DNA of 27,276 nt from SIG672 sp045657105. GTDB lineage: Bacteria; Bacillota; Clostridia; Oscillospirales; CAG-272. The stretch lies in NCBI GenBank assembly GCA_045657105.1, contig JAZOSN010000017.1, forward strand, positions 1 to 27,276, in the 5' to 3' direction. Of the stretch, positions 12,985 through 22,462 are shown piece by piece. Position numbers and translations under genes: made by a program. Under the pieces are notes generated by a model. It saw only the letters and a list, made by a program, of their open reading frames with translations. It did not search any database and had not been told where the DNA came from. Numbering within the stretch: the first letter of the stretch is position 1; every line of letters begins with the position of its first letter.

Positions 12985-15237
12985 ATGTCTATAAGAAGAA
13001 TGACATCTTCGATTTTAAAACGCCCGCTATGCTACTCGCTTGCGGGCTTTCTTCTTGCCTATTTCCTTTGCGGCTTCTTTTCAAGTAATTTCAAGCTTTC
13101 TTTTTCTATCATCGGCTTTTATATCACCCTCGTACTTATAATAGCAGGATCGGTATTAAAGGTTCTTAAAAAGAATATAAAACTGCTTCCCGTGATACTT
13201 ATTCTCTTTTCAATATCCCTTTCGTTTCTTTTATCGTGGGTAAGCTTTGACCGCAAGTTTGATAGCCTTAGCGAAAAATATCACGGCAGAGATGCCGAGG
13301 TAAAGCTCGTGGTTTTGGACGCTGAAACGATCTCGGATAACTATTCGAGTCACGAGGTAGTAATTACCGAGATAAACGGCGAAAAATGCAGATACAAGGC
13401 TAAGATGGTTTCGAGCTATTATAATGCATACGACGATCTTGACACTCTTAGGCTGCCTGTAAAAATATCGCTCACTGCCGAATTTTCAGATCTTTCGGAT
13501 GCGTACGATCTTTCTCACGGCTTTCTTTTTGAGCTAAGCTCTGAAAGTGACGAAAATACCGAAATAATCGACAAGGAAAATGTCTTCCCCTATACTCAGA
13601 CCGCATCTCTCAGAAAGAGCGTGTCGAGGATAGTCGGACGCTTTACCGAGGGCAATGGCAGGGCGATTTCCAAGGCTTTGCTTTACGGTGACAGAGCCGA
13701 CCTTTCGTACTCGTTTACAAGTGCATTCAGGGAACTCGGCATTTCTCATATGCTTGCAATAAGCGGAATGCATTTCTCTATAATCGTCGGATTGCTCGCA
13801 ATAATTTTTTCAAAAATACGGATAAACAAAAAGCTTTCAACAGTCCTTCTCACCCTTTTCGTTCTGCTCTACGCCTTTCTTGCGGGATTTTCCGGCTCTG
13901 TCTGCCGAGCGGCGATAATGCTTCTGTTCTCTTATTCATCGTTTATTCTCGGAAAAAGATCTGACGCCATAACCTCGCTCTTCTCGGCGGCTTTTATCAT
14001 CTGCATCTTTAATCCATACGCGATATACGACGTAGGACTTCTCCTTTCATTCTTTTCAACGCTTGGAATTCTGACACTTGCGCTTCCCACAGGCGAAAAG
14101 CTTCGTAAAAGCAAGCTATCAAAGATAAAACCTCTGTTTTCGCTTGTATCGGCGATAAATATAACGCTCTCCGCGGTACTCTTTACTCTTCCTATATGCT
14201 TTTTCTGCTTCGGCTACATTTCCTACGTTTCACCGATAACAAACCTAATCTTTGTACCGTTTATTACTCTGATACTTTACCTGCTTCCGCTTCTTATAAT
14301 CTTTTCTCCGATAAAGCTCGTCGCCTACGCGATAGGACAGGTAATAAACGTAATATCAAGGATAACCGTATATCTTTCGGAGGATATTGCCGCATCGGGA
14401 GATTTTTATATCCGATTTGATTATTTCTTCTGCACCGTTCTGCTTGTACTGATGCTTATAATACTATTTCTGATGATAATATTTGTAAAGGACTTCGGAA
14501 GTCGCAGAGAGCTTGCATACATACCGCTTCTTGTTTTCGTCGTCGGTTGCTACATCGGAAATTATATTATGCTTCACCCGTATATTACCGGTAGCTCAGT
14601 CAGCTATTACACAGAAAACGAAAACGACGCGATAATTATTTCATCGGGCGGCGAGTCGCTTTTCTGCGATAGCTCTGGCGGTAGTTATACGTATGCCAAA
14701 AACGCCATTGATTATGCCGAAGAGCTTGGCAAAACCCAGATCACAACGTATATGATAACCGATTATCATTATACACATATCGCGACAGTCACGAAGCTTT
14801 ATACTTATATGGGTATAAGAAACTTCATTCTTCCGCTTCCGCAGGAGCGCGACATAGATTATCACAACGCCATAGCGAGATTTCTCGATTACAGCGAATG
14901 CAATATAGTTTTTTATACTCCGTCAAAAGAACCCATAAAATTCGGTGAATTTGAAATAAGCGTGGATATTTACACTCACAAGACCGCAAATCCGGCGTCG
15001 CTAATTTATATTAAGAGCGATAAGTATTCTCTTCCCGATTATACGTATATTTCAAATACCAAAAACCTTACCGACTCAAACGATGACTTTGTAGAGCATC
15101 TTACCGAAGCCGCACTTTACTGCGATTATTTAATATGCGGCTCGCACGGAAACAGTGAAAAAGCGCTTTCCAAAATCAAGGCATACCTTTCAAGAGAAGC
15201 TCTGACCGAGTCATTTTATTCCGGATTCAAAGATTAA
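12985..15237 (+). CDS. comEC: ComEC/Rec2-family membrane protein with decayed metallo-beta-lactamase domain
   Basis: A 750-residue polytopic protein, in most bacteria the channel that takes up single-stranded DNA in transformation. Helices at about 15-90 precede the soluble N-domain (about 90-205). The competence domain begins at GNGRAISKALLYGDRADLS (about 225) with the family motif HMLAISGMHF (about 254) and GFSGSVCRAAIML (about 298). Hydrophobic helices run to about 530. The last 215 residues match the metallo-beta-lactamase-like domain in fold pattern (ENENDAIIISSGGESLFCD), but the HxHxDH-type signature is TDYHYTHIA (D593-Y-H595-Y-T-H598), so metal hydrolysis is probably lost. There is no good ribosome binding site; translation is likely coupled to hup, whose stop is 4 nt away. 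An in-frame ATG at 13000 is an alternative start. No comEA or comFC is nearby. Confidence 0.9.
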   Translation: MSIRRMTSSILKRPLCYSLAGFLLAYFLCGFFSSNFKLSFSIIGFYITLVLIIAGSVLKVLKKNIKLLPVILILFSISLSFLLSWVSFDRKFDSLSEKYHGRDAEVKLVVLDAETISDNYSSHEVVITEINGEKCRYKAKMVSSYYNAYDDLDTLRLPVKISLTAEFSDLSDAYDLSHGFLFELSSESDENTEIIDKENVFPYTQTASLRKSVSRIVGRFTEGNGRAISKALLYGDRADLSYSFTSAFRELGISHMLAISGMHFSIIVGLLAIIFSKIRINKKLSTVLLTLFVLLYAFLAGFSGSVCRAAIMLLFSYSSFILGKRSDAITSLFSAAFIICIFNPYAIYDVGLLLSFFSTLGILTLALPTGEKLRKSKLSKIKPLFSLVSAINITLSAVLFTLPICFFCFGYISYVSPITNLIFVPFITLILYLLPLLIIFSPIKLVAYAIGQVINVISRITVYLSEDIAASGDFYIRFDYFFCTVLLVLMLIILFLMIIFVKDFGSRRELAYIPLLVFVVGCYIGNYIMLHPYITGSSVSYYTENENDAIIISSGGESLFCDSSGGSYTYAKNAIDYAEELGKTQITTYMITDYHYTHIATVTKLYTYMGIRNFILPLPQERDIDYHNAIARFLDYSECNIVFYTPSKEPIKFGEFEISVDIYTHKTANPASLIYIKSDKYSLPDYTYISNTKNLTDSNDDFVEHLTEAALYCDYLICGSHGNSEKALSKIKAYLSREALTESFYSGFKD

Positions 15238-15268
15238 AGTGCCTTAAAAGGCATAAAATGTAAAAAAA

Positions 15269-15320
15269 CTCCCCATAATAGGTTTGTTAAAGATCAGACC
15301 TTAGTGGGGAGGTTTTATTT
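15269..15320 (+). promoter_or_regulatory. hairpin holding the Shine-Dalgarno of the glucan synthase; terminator-like
   Basis: CTCCCCA (15269-15275) pairs with TGGGGAG (15305-15311), and AGGT (15280-15283) with ACCT (15298-15301) inside it. TTTTATTT follows. It could end comEC transcription. The 3' arm GGGGAGG (15306-15312) is also the best Shine-Dalgarno in the region, 8 nt from an in-frame ATC at 15321, so the fold would hide the ribosome binding site. A short GCCTT/AAGGC hairpin (15241-15252) lies before it. I see no convincing promoter in 15238-15320. Confidence 0.55.
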
Positions 15321-15491
15321 ATCAGTACCAAATATAAGTTAAGTAATCTTTCGGGCGAGCTTCTCCGCCTGAAACTCAGAAAGCTGCTCATAAAGCAGTA
15401 TCCGCTTTGTTTTTCAATACTTACGTCATATCCAAAGACGTTAGCTCGGGATCGAAAGACATGGATATACCGCCTGCTTGAAGATTTTTTA
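15321..15491 (+). other. in-frame coding extension of the glucan synthase, probable AUC start
   Basis: The frame of the big gene stays open from 15291 to its first ATG at 15492 with no ATG, GTG or TTG. The encoded sequence looks like protein: from 15321 it reads (I/M)STKYKLSNLSGELLRLKL, then about residues 40-60 RDRKTWIYRLLEDFLMEKDF. The segment W-x-x-x-LLEDF resembles the W-LLDNFY block that, as I recall, lies near the N-terminus of clostridial relatives. GGGGAGG at 15306-15312 is 8 nt before ATC 15321, while ATG 15492 has only a weak GAAG. I infer initiation at AUC, giving 2356 residues. An ATG-to-ATC base error would look the same. Confidence 0.6.
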
Positions 15492-18400
15492 ATGGAAAAG
15501 GATTTCAACGTGGGCGAAAAAGAGATCTGCGATCTTCTTATCGACGAGGCGAAAAAAAGAGGCTTTCGCGACAAAGAAACGGTCATGATACTTCCCTTTA
15601 TATCGGATATTATCTCGCGCAAAATAGCATATTTTAACTACTTGTGCGAAGGAAATACAAAGGACACCGTAAACAGATGCTTATCTCTTCTGCGCTCATT
15701 CGAGCTTGTAGATATCGAGAGCATCAGAGAAAAAATATCAGTGATAGACCGCACACTCTCATCGCGTAGCGACTCATTTTACAAAGAAAGCACCGACCTT
15801 ACAAAGGCGCTTACTCGCGGTAAGATCTCGTCATTTGCGCGCCGTCACAGAATATCAGAAAAGGACGCCGCAAGCATCTACTGCGAGAACGGCAGATTTA
15901 CAGAGGAAAAAAGAATACGAAAAAGAAATATTATCATATATTTCTCTTCTCTCGCTGTTTTCACTCTTCTGATCTCCTTTGCAGTAACCTATTTTTCAAA
16001 AAGTAATCAGATAATATTTTTCCTTATCCTCTTTCCTGTAAGCGAAGCGGTAAAGTTTATAACAGAAAGACTTTTTTCGCGTTTTCTTGCACCCTCTGCT
16101 ATACCGCGCTTAAAGCTTGACAGTATTCCCGAAAATGCAAAAACACTTACCGTTATCACCTCGCTTATTTCATCGGGCGACGAGGGAGTTTTCAGACAGA
16201 TCGAAGAATTTTATCTCTCAAACAGAGATAAAAACGCTCTTTTCGGTCTGCTTCTCGACCTTCCGGAAGCAAAAAACAAAACCGGAAAAAGTGATGTAGA
16301 GCTTATTGATTTCGCCAAGGAAAAGATAGTTTCGCTGAATGAAAAATACGGTGACGTTTTCTGCCTGTTTATCAGAGAGCGAACGAGAAGCCTTAGCGAA
16401 AATAAATATATGGGATACGAGCGAAAGCGCGGAGCTCTTATTGACCTTGCCTGCTTTTTGCGCCAAAGAGGTCGTGATTTTGCCGTATTTATCGGTGATA
16501 AAAAGCAGCTTTCCGATATAAAATACGTGGTAACTCTCGACAGAGATACCCGACTTTACTGTGGAGCTGTTCGCGATATGGTATCGGCTATGCTACACCC
16601 AAGTAACGCTCCCGTTATAAAGGGCAGTCGAGTTGTATCCGGCTACGCTATAATGCAGCCTCATATGGCGACCTCGCTCGCTTCGTTCGGCAAAAGCTAT
16701 TTTTCATCGCTTATGTCAAGAGGTGGAGTCGATCCTTATCAGAGCGCGTCCTTTGACCTTTACCAGTCGCTTTTCGGTGAAGGAATTTTCTGCGGAAAAG
16801 GAATATTTGACGTTGACGCCTACAACGCTCTTATTCCCGATGCCTTCTCGGACGGCATAGTGCTAAGTCACGACCTTCTTGAAGGCAGTCGCCTGAGATG
16901 CGGTGTTCTTTCGGACGTCGTGCTAAGTGACTCGCACCCTGCAACACCCTCCTCGTTTTTCAAAAGAATGCACAGGTGGATACGCGGAGATATACAATCC
17001 ACCTTATATGCCCAAAGATACGTTTACGACAGACTCGGAAGAAAAGAAAAAAATCCGGTATCCGCGCTCTCGAGCTTTTTTATTCTCGATAACGTAAGAC
17101 GCGCACTCGTTCCGATATGCGCCTCTGCCGCCATGCTTATCTCACTTTTCTATCCGAGCGCTCAAAATCTTATTGCGCTTGCATCTCTTTCGTATTTACT
17201 GATCCCCCCGATACTTGGTGCTATAAGATCTGTCGGAAGAATAAACAGACGCTTCTTCTCGCACGTTATGCCGTCGGTAGGCAACTCTCTTTGGGATCTT
17301 ATCTTCGGAGTAGCGTCCATATTCGGATATGCCTTCGTATCGCTTGACGCGATCATAAAAGGGCTTGTACGCTCACGTATTACACGCAAAAAGACTCTTG
17401 AATGGTCGGTATCCTCGCTCGAAGCGGCAGGCGGATTTTTCTCTCAGATCTCGTGGAGCGTTCTGTCCTATGCAAGCGGATTTATAACTCTCGTTTTCGC
17501 ATCGGGAGCCCTGCTGAAAGGAGCCGCCCTGCTCTGGACCTTTCTTCCCGTAATGCTTCTCCTGCTATCTTTTGATATTCCAAAGGCGAAAAAGCCGTCG
17601 TCGTCAGAAAAAGCGCTTCTTCTGAGATGGCTTTTCGACACTTGGAGCTTCTTTTCAACCTACGTTAACGAGCAGGAAAATCATCTTCCGCCCGATAACG
17701 TGCAGGAGTTCCCTACACTTACGGTCGCGCACCGCACGTCACCGACAAATATCGGTATGTATCTTCTCTCCGTTCTTGCCGCCTGCGACTGCGGATTTAT
17801 AGATCCTCACACTCTGTGTACCCGACTTGAAAACACGCTTAACACGCTTGAAGATCTGCCGAAAAAGCACGGACATCTATACAACTGGTACGATACGAAA
17901 AAGCTGACCGTTCTCGGCTCTCCATACGTTTCTACGGTAGATAGCGGAAATTTCGTGGTATCGCTTGTTACACTTTCCGAAGGAATATCCGAATACGAAA
18001 AGGTCGAGCCGCGCCTTATAAAAGTAAAAAAGCGTCTGGAAGCTCTTGCTTACGGAGCGGATTTTTCAGTTCTGTATTCAAAGAGAAGGAAGCTTTTTTA
18101 TATCGGTATGGACGCTGCCGACGAGGTATCGGAGGAAAACTGCTACGACCTTTATATGAGTGAGATACGCTCTACCTGCTATTATGCGATTGCACGCGGA
18201 GCAGTCAGTCCCGAGCACTGGAAAAAGCTCGGACGTCCGATAATCGGAAAATTCGGATATATCGGCGTGGCGTCCTGGTCTGGCAGTATGTTTGAATATT
18301 TTATGCCGCATCTTTTCCTGCCGTCATACGAGGGCTCTCTTTCGGGAGAGGCGCTTGCCTTTGCGGCAAATGCACAGATAGAAAACAAAATAAAAGGCTT

Positions 18401-21400
18401 CTGGGGTATATCCGAAAGCGCTTATTACGCCTTTGATCTTGCTATGAACTATCAGTACAGAGCAAACGGAGTTCCAAGACTTGCGCTCGATCCTGCAATC
18501 GGAAAAGAAAAGGTGATCTCGCCCTATTCGTCATTTCTCTGCCTCGGTGTTGCGCGCAGGGCTGCAATTAAAAATCTTGAAAAGCTCCGCTCTGCCGGAG
18601 CATACGGAAAGCACGGCTTTTACGAGGCAGTTGACTTCACCGTTTCGCGCGTAGGTCTTTCGAGCGAGATAGTGAGAAGCTATATGTCACATCACGTCGG
18701 TATGAGCATTATTGCCGCCACTAACGCCTGTTTTGACAATATTTTCGTCAAACGCTTTATGCGCGATCCCGAAATGTCATCGGTAAAAGAGCTACTGTGC
18801 GAAAGTATCCCCACCGACGCGGGAATATCAAAAAAAGCACGTCCGAAAAGCTTTGAAGGTATGCCCGGAAGGTATCATATAAGCGAAAAAACCGTAAAGA
18901 TCTCATCCGAACGCGGACGAATTCCCTCGGTATGTATGCTCTCCTCGGAAAGCTCATCTATCACAGTTTCAAGCGCAGGTCACGTGATGCTCAAAAAGGA
19001 CGATATTCTCATAAGCAGAGATCCGTTTGACTCTCGCGATATGTATTCAACGCTTGACGGCTTGCAGGTCTTTTTCAAAGCAGACCAAAAAGCGTTCAAA
19101 ATAACGCCGGACTCGATGAGCTATTCGGGCTCAAAGGCGGTATTTCGAAGTCAGAACACTGTATCTTCAAGTGCGCTCACGTTTACTCTCAGAAAAAGCG
19201 AGGATATGTACTGCATAAAGCTTGAAGTAAACGGAAAATTCACACTATTTTCGCCTATGATAGCCTTTGAGGTAGTGCTTTCAAAAGCAGAGGACAGAAT
19301 ATCGCACCCATTTTACAACGCGCTTTCGATCGACTCGTTTTACAGTAAGGAATACAAGGTACTCTCCTTCCGCGCACGGTCTAAGAATTCAGAGGGTGAG
19401 AAGTGGCTCGGAATATCACTCGAAAACTATCCGGGCGACATCGAGTTTGACACACGAAGCGAGATATTACCGCTGAATTACGACGAAAACGATCTGAAAG
19501 AGCTACTCTTCAAGGAGCTTCCCTCGCGAAGCGGCGCCTGCATCTCTCCGTACTGTATTTTGAAAGGTAAGCCTATTGAGTGTAGCGGTAAGATCTCCTG
19601 TGAATTCGTTATAGCTTACGGAGATTCTTACGAGGATATTATCCGAAAATACGGCTTTATACGAAAAAATACCGGCAGAGATATAAGCAGCTTTTTTGCT
19701 TCTTCCCTGCACCCGCTCTCTCAAAGCCGTCTTGCAAGTGTAAATCTCGCTCCAAGCTATCTGAAATATGCCGACTACTATCTTGCCGCTCTTCATTTTT
19801 ATCCGAACGACAAAGCGCCGTGTGACAAGAGCTTTCCGAAAAACGTCCTGTGGGCGCACGGAATATCGGGAGATCTTCCGATAGTTACCGTCGCCTTGCC
19901 TATCGAATTTTCCGCGATATGCAGAAAGATATGCGACACTCTTATACGCCTGCACCGGCTCTGCCGTATACGCGGCAAAAAGAGCGATCTTGTATTCATC
20001 GTGTCGGAAAGCGACGGCTACAACAGTCGAAACCGAAATGCCCTCTCCGACATCATAGCAAGATGCGGATCAAGCGAACTGTTTTGCAGATACGGCGGCA
20101 TCTTCTCTATAAGCGACTCCTCTATGCAGGAAGCACTGTCATCGATCAGTGCTCTGTTTATCACACTTGAAAAGGACTCGTCGATAGAGGAAATATTCCA
20201 TTCGTTTATGAAAAGACTTCTCAGAACAAAAGATGAGATCGAAATCATAAAAAGTAATCGGCATAGCCCTTCGGACGGCGGATTTAAGGTATACGCGGGA
20301 GCATTTGAAGAAAACGGCTTTTCGGTGGACAAATCTAAAGCCGAGCTTGTCTGGTCTTATATCTATGCAAACCGCACCTTCGGTACGCTTCTGACTCAAA
20401 ATTCTCTCGGCTACACTTGGTTTGCAAACTCAAAGGAAAAACGCCTTACCCCGTATTTCTCTTCATTCAGACGCGATATTTGCGGCGAGCGACTTATCCT
20501 TGTGACTTCCGAGAACAAAAAATACGACGTCATAGCATCGTCGCATTCCTGCCGCTTTGAAAGAGGTTGTGCCGTATACGAAGCCGAAATCGAAGGAGCG
20601 TCGGTTTGCGCGAAGGTGGGAGTTGACGAGAAACTCCAAATCAAAATGATACGTGTAGATATTTCGGGAAACACCGACGTCTGTCGCGATATATTTTACA
20701 GTGTAGATCCTATACTCGGAGAAAACGTCTGCGCTCCAAATCTTATACAGAAAAAAGAGTATGCAGATACCACCTTTTTCAGAAGGCGTTACGATTCGCA
20801 TCTTTCCGAGCACACGGTCTTTTTGCACAGGTTAAGTCCTGAAAACAGTGAAAAAATCCGAAGCTACGGCTTCATTTTCGGTATTTTCCCGAGCTTCTCA
20901 GACAGAGCGTATTATCACGTCATAAAGAAATATTCATCTGTATCCGATATTGAAAAGGGATTTGAGCAGTACGGGGATTTTTATAAAAATCTCTTCTCTG
21001 CCGTACAGATAGAGAGTCCTGACAAGGCTCTTGACCTTGCAATTAACTATTATATTCCCTATCAGGTATTTACCGCGCGTCTTTTCGGACGGACAGGCTT
21101 TTATCAGTCGAGCGGAGCTTACGGATTCAGAGATCAACTGCAAGATTCTCTTGCCGCGCTCTATTACGATCCTGATTTCTGCAAATATCAGATCCTGAGA
21201 GCCGCCGCACATCAATATACAGAGGGTGACGTTCAGCACTGGTGGCATAATTCGGAAAGCTCAAACAACGAGGGTAAATGGCATGCAGGTCTGCGCTCAA
21301 AATGCTCGGACGATCTGCTGTGGCTTCCCTATGCGGTCGCAAAATATCTGAAATTCACGGGAGATTATTCGATACTCGATCTAAAAGTCAGATATATCGA

Positions 21401-22391
21401 ATCTCGCGAGCTCGACGAAAATGAGCTTACACGATACGAGCGTCCGATACGTTCAAAATATAGGGAGAGCCTTTACAATCACTGCATAAGAGCTATCGAG
21501 CGTTCTCTGCGCTTTGGCAGACACAGACTTCCGCTTATCGGAAGCTGTGACTGGAACGACGGCTTTGACAAGGTCGGTTATAAGGGCAAGGGTGAATCTG
21601 TATGGCTTGCGCAGTTTATGTCTATGATACTTTCCGAATTTAAAACCATCTGCAAAAGGCGAGGCGATATTGAGGGCGCGCTGAAATACGAAGAAATATC
21701 GAGCGAGCTCTCGGACACCGTTGAAAAGAGCTGCTTTGATACCGACAGATATTTGCGCGGCTTTTACGACAGTGGAAAGCCTCTCGGCGCACTCGGCGAC
21801 AAGGAATGCGAGATAGATCTTCTGACACAGTCCTTTGCGGCGATCTCGGGCAAGGAGCGCGCAAGGGCGAAAGAGGCTATTAATCTCGCCTGCGACAAGC
21901 TCTGGGACAGAGAAAACGGCATAGTAAAGCTATTTACTCCACCTTTTTCAGGCAGAGGCGACAATCCAGGTTATATCACCTCTTACTGTGACGGTTTCAG
22001 AGAAAACGGCGGACAGTACACTCACGCTGCTCTCTGGGCGGTATGGGGACTGATCTCAGTCGGAGAAATTGAAAAAGCATACGAAATGCTCTGCGATATA
22101 AATCCGATAGTTCGCTCACTTGACAAAAGCGCTGCCGTGCGCTATAAAACCGAGCCCTACGCTCTCTGCGGTGACGTTTATTCAAACAAGGATCACGAAG
22201 GCAGGGGCGGTTGGAGCCTGTATACCGGATCTGCTTCGTGGTTCGTACAGATTTTACTCGGTGAATTTATCGGACTGACAAGCTATGGCAAAGTTTTCTC
22301 GCCCTCTAAGTCAAAATTACCCGAACATCTTAGGGGCATTAAGGTCATAACCAAGGCGGATAAAAAGGAAAATTTTTCTCAGCAACAGTAA
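15492..22391 (+). CDS. cyclic beta-1,2-glucan synthase (GT84 + glycoamylase-like + GH94)
   Basis: A 2299-residue membrane enzyme counted from the first ATG, probably 2356 (see 15321-15491). It polymerises UDP-glucose into beta-1,2-glucan and closes it into a ring. Domains: two helices (about 146-190); a GT84 transferase (about 200-530) with D350-R-D352, FGEGIFCGKGIFD, LSHDLLEG and MHRWIRGD; more helices (about 537-580, 655-695); a glycoamylase-like domain (about 735-1110: GYIGVASWSGSMFEYFMPHL, MSHHVGMS), to which cyclisation is ascribed in studied enzymes; and a GH94 phosphorylase part (two sugar-binding regions, about 1130-1400 and 1560-1800; catalytic barrel 1840-2270 with GAYGFRDQLQDS and C-D2020-W-N-D2023-G). 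It is shorter than the about 2800-residue proteobacterial NdvB/ChvB/Cgs. No transporter gene adjoins it. Reading frame and motifs appear intact. Confidence 0.93.
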   Translation: MEKDFNVGEKEICDLLIDEAKKRGFRDKETVMILPFISDIISRKIAYFNYLCEGNTKDTVNRCLSLLRSFELVDIESIREKISVIDRTLSSRSDSFYKESTDLTKALTRGKISSFARRHRISEKDAASIYCENGRFTEEKRIRKRNIIIYFSSLAVFTLLISFAVTYFSKSNQIIFFLILFPVSEAVKFITERLFSRFLAPSAIPRLKLDSIPENAKTLTVITSLISSGDEGVFRQIEEFYLSNRDKNALFGLLLDLPEAKNKTGKSDVELIDFAKEKIVSLNEKYGDVFCLFIRERTRSLSENKYMGYERKRGALIDLACFLRQRGRDFAVFIGDKKQLSDIKYVVTLDRDTRLYCGAVRDMVSAMLHPSNAPVIKGSRVVSGYAIMQPHMATSLASFGKSYFSSLMSRGGVDPYQSASFDLYQSLFGEGIFCGKGIFDVDAYNALIPDAFSDGIVLSHDLLEGSRLRCGVLSDVVLSDSHPATPSSFFKRMHRWIRGDIQSTLYAQRYVYDRLGRKEKNPVSALSSFFILDNVRRALVPICASAAMLISLFYPSAQNLIALASLSYLLIPPILGAIRSVGRINRRFFSHVMPSVGNSLWDLIFGVASIFGYAFVSLDAIIKGLVRSRITRKKTLEWSVSSLEAAGGFFSQISWSVLSYASGFITLVFASGALLKGAALLWTFLPVMLLLLSFDIPKAKKPSSSEKALLLRWLFDTWSFFSTYVNEQENHLPPDNVQEFPTLTVAHRTSPTNIGMYLLSVLAACDCGFIDPHTLCTRLENTLNTLEDLPKKHGHLYNWYDTKKLTVLGSPYVSTVDSGNFVVSLVTLSEGISEYEKVEPRLIKVKKRLEALAYGADFSVLYSKRRKLFYIGMDAADEVSEENCYDLYMSEIRSTCYYAIARGAVSPEHWKKLGRPIIGKFGYIGVASWSGSMFEYFMPHLFLPSYEGSLSGEALAFAANAQIENKIKGFWGISESAYYAFDLAMNYQYRANGVPRLALDPAIGKEKVISPYSSFLCLGVARRAAIKNLEKLRSAGAYGKHGFYEAVDFTVSRVGLSSEIVRSYMSHHVGMSIIAATNACFDNIFVKRFMRDPEMSSVKELLCESIPTDAGISKKARPKSFEGMPGRYHISEKTVKISSERGRIPSVCMLSSESSSITVSSAGHVMLKKDDILISRDPFDSRDMYSTLDGLQVFFKADQKAFKITPDSMSYSGSKAVFRSQNTVSSSALTFTLRKSEDMYCIKLEVNGKFTLFSPMIAFEVVLSKAEDRISHPFYNALSIDSFYSKEYKVLSFRARSKNSEGEKWLGISLENYPGDIEFDTRSEILPLNYDENDLKELLFKELPSRSGACISPYCILKGKPIECSGKISCEFVIAYGDSYEDIIRKYGFIRKNTGRDISSFFASSLHPLSQSRLASVNLAPSYLKYADYYLAALHFYPNDKAPCDKSFPKNVLWAHGISGDLPIVTVALPIEFSAICRKICDTLIRLHRLCRIRGKKSDLVFIVSESDGYNSRNRNALSDIIARCGSSELFCRYGGIFSISDSSMQEALSSISALFITLEKDSSIEEIFHSFMKRLLRTKDEIEIIKSNRHSPSDGGFKVYAGAFEENGFSVDKSKAELVWSYIYANRTFGTLLTQNSLGYTWFANSKEKRLTPYFSSFRRDICGERLILVTSENKKYDVIASSHSCRFERGCAVYEAEIEGASVCAKVGVDEKLQIKMIRVDISGNTDVCRDIFYSVDPILGENVCAPNLIQKKEYADTTFFRRRYDSHLSEHTVFLHRLSPENSEKIRSYGFIFGIFPSFSDRAYYHVIKKYSSVSDIEKGFEQYGDFYKNLFSAVQIESPDKALDLAINYYIPYQVFTARLFGRTGFYQSSGAYGFRDQLQDSLAALYYDPDFCKYQILRAAAHQYTEGDVQHWWHNSESSNNEGKWHAGLRSKCSDDLLWLPYAVAKYLKFTGDYSILDLKVRYIESRELDENELTRYERPIRSKYRESLYNHCIRAIERSLRFGRHRLPLIGSCDWNDGFDKVGYKGKGESVWLAQFMSMILSEFKTICKRRGDIEGALKYEEISSELSDTVEKSCFDTDRYLRGFYDSGKPLGALGDKECEIDLLTQSFAAISGKERARAKEAINLACDKLWDRENGIVKLFTPPFSGRGDNPGYITSYCDGFRENGGQYTHAALWAVWGLISVGEIEKAYEMLCDINPIVRSLDKSAAVRYKTEPYALCGDVYSNKDHEGRGGWSLYTGSASWFVQILLGEFIGLTSYGKVFSPSKSKLPEHLRGIKVITKADKKENFSQQQ

Positions 22392-22409
22392 TATTTATTT
22401 AAATAACGG

Positions 22410-22438
22410 TTGAAAATCCTCAAAATATATGGTATAAT
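22410..22438 (+). promoter_or_regulatory. promoter of the M16-lgt-folD operon
   Basis: TTGAAA (22410-22415), a 17-nt spacer and TATAAT (22433-22438), in the 71-bp gap behind the glucan synthase. I see no terminator hairpin in that gap. Confidence 0.8.
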
Positions 22439-22462
22439 AAATGGAAATTTACTTGAAGGACG

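Noticed and set aside
15238..15320. T-box or other riboswitch upstream of the glucan synthase
   Set aside because: The T-box consensus (AGGGTGGNACCGCG) is absent and the leader of about 80 nt is too short and lacks a multi-stem aptamer; only one main hairpin is seen.
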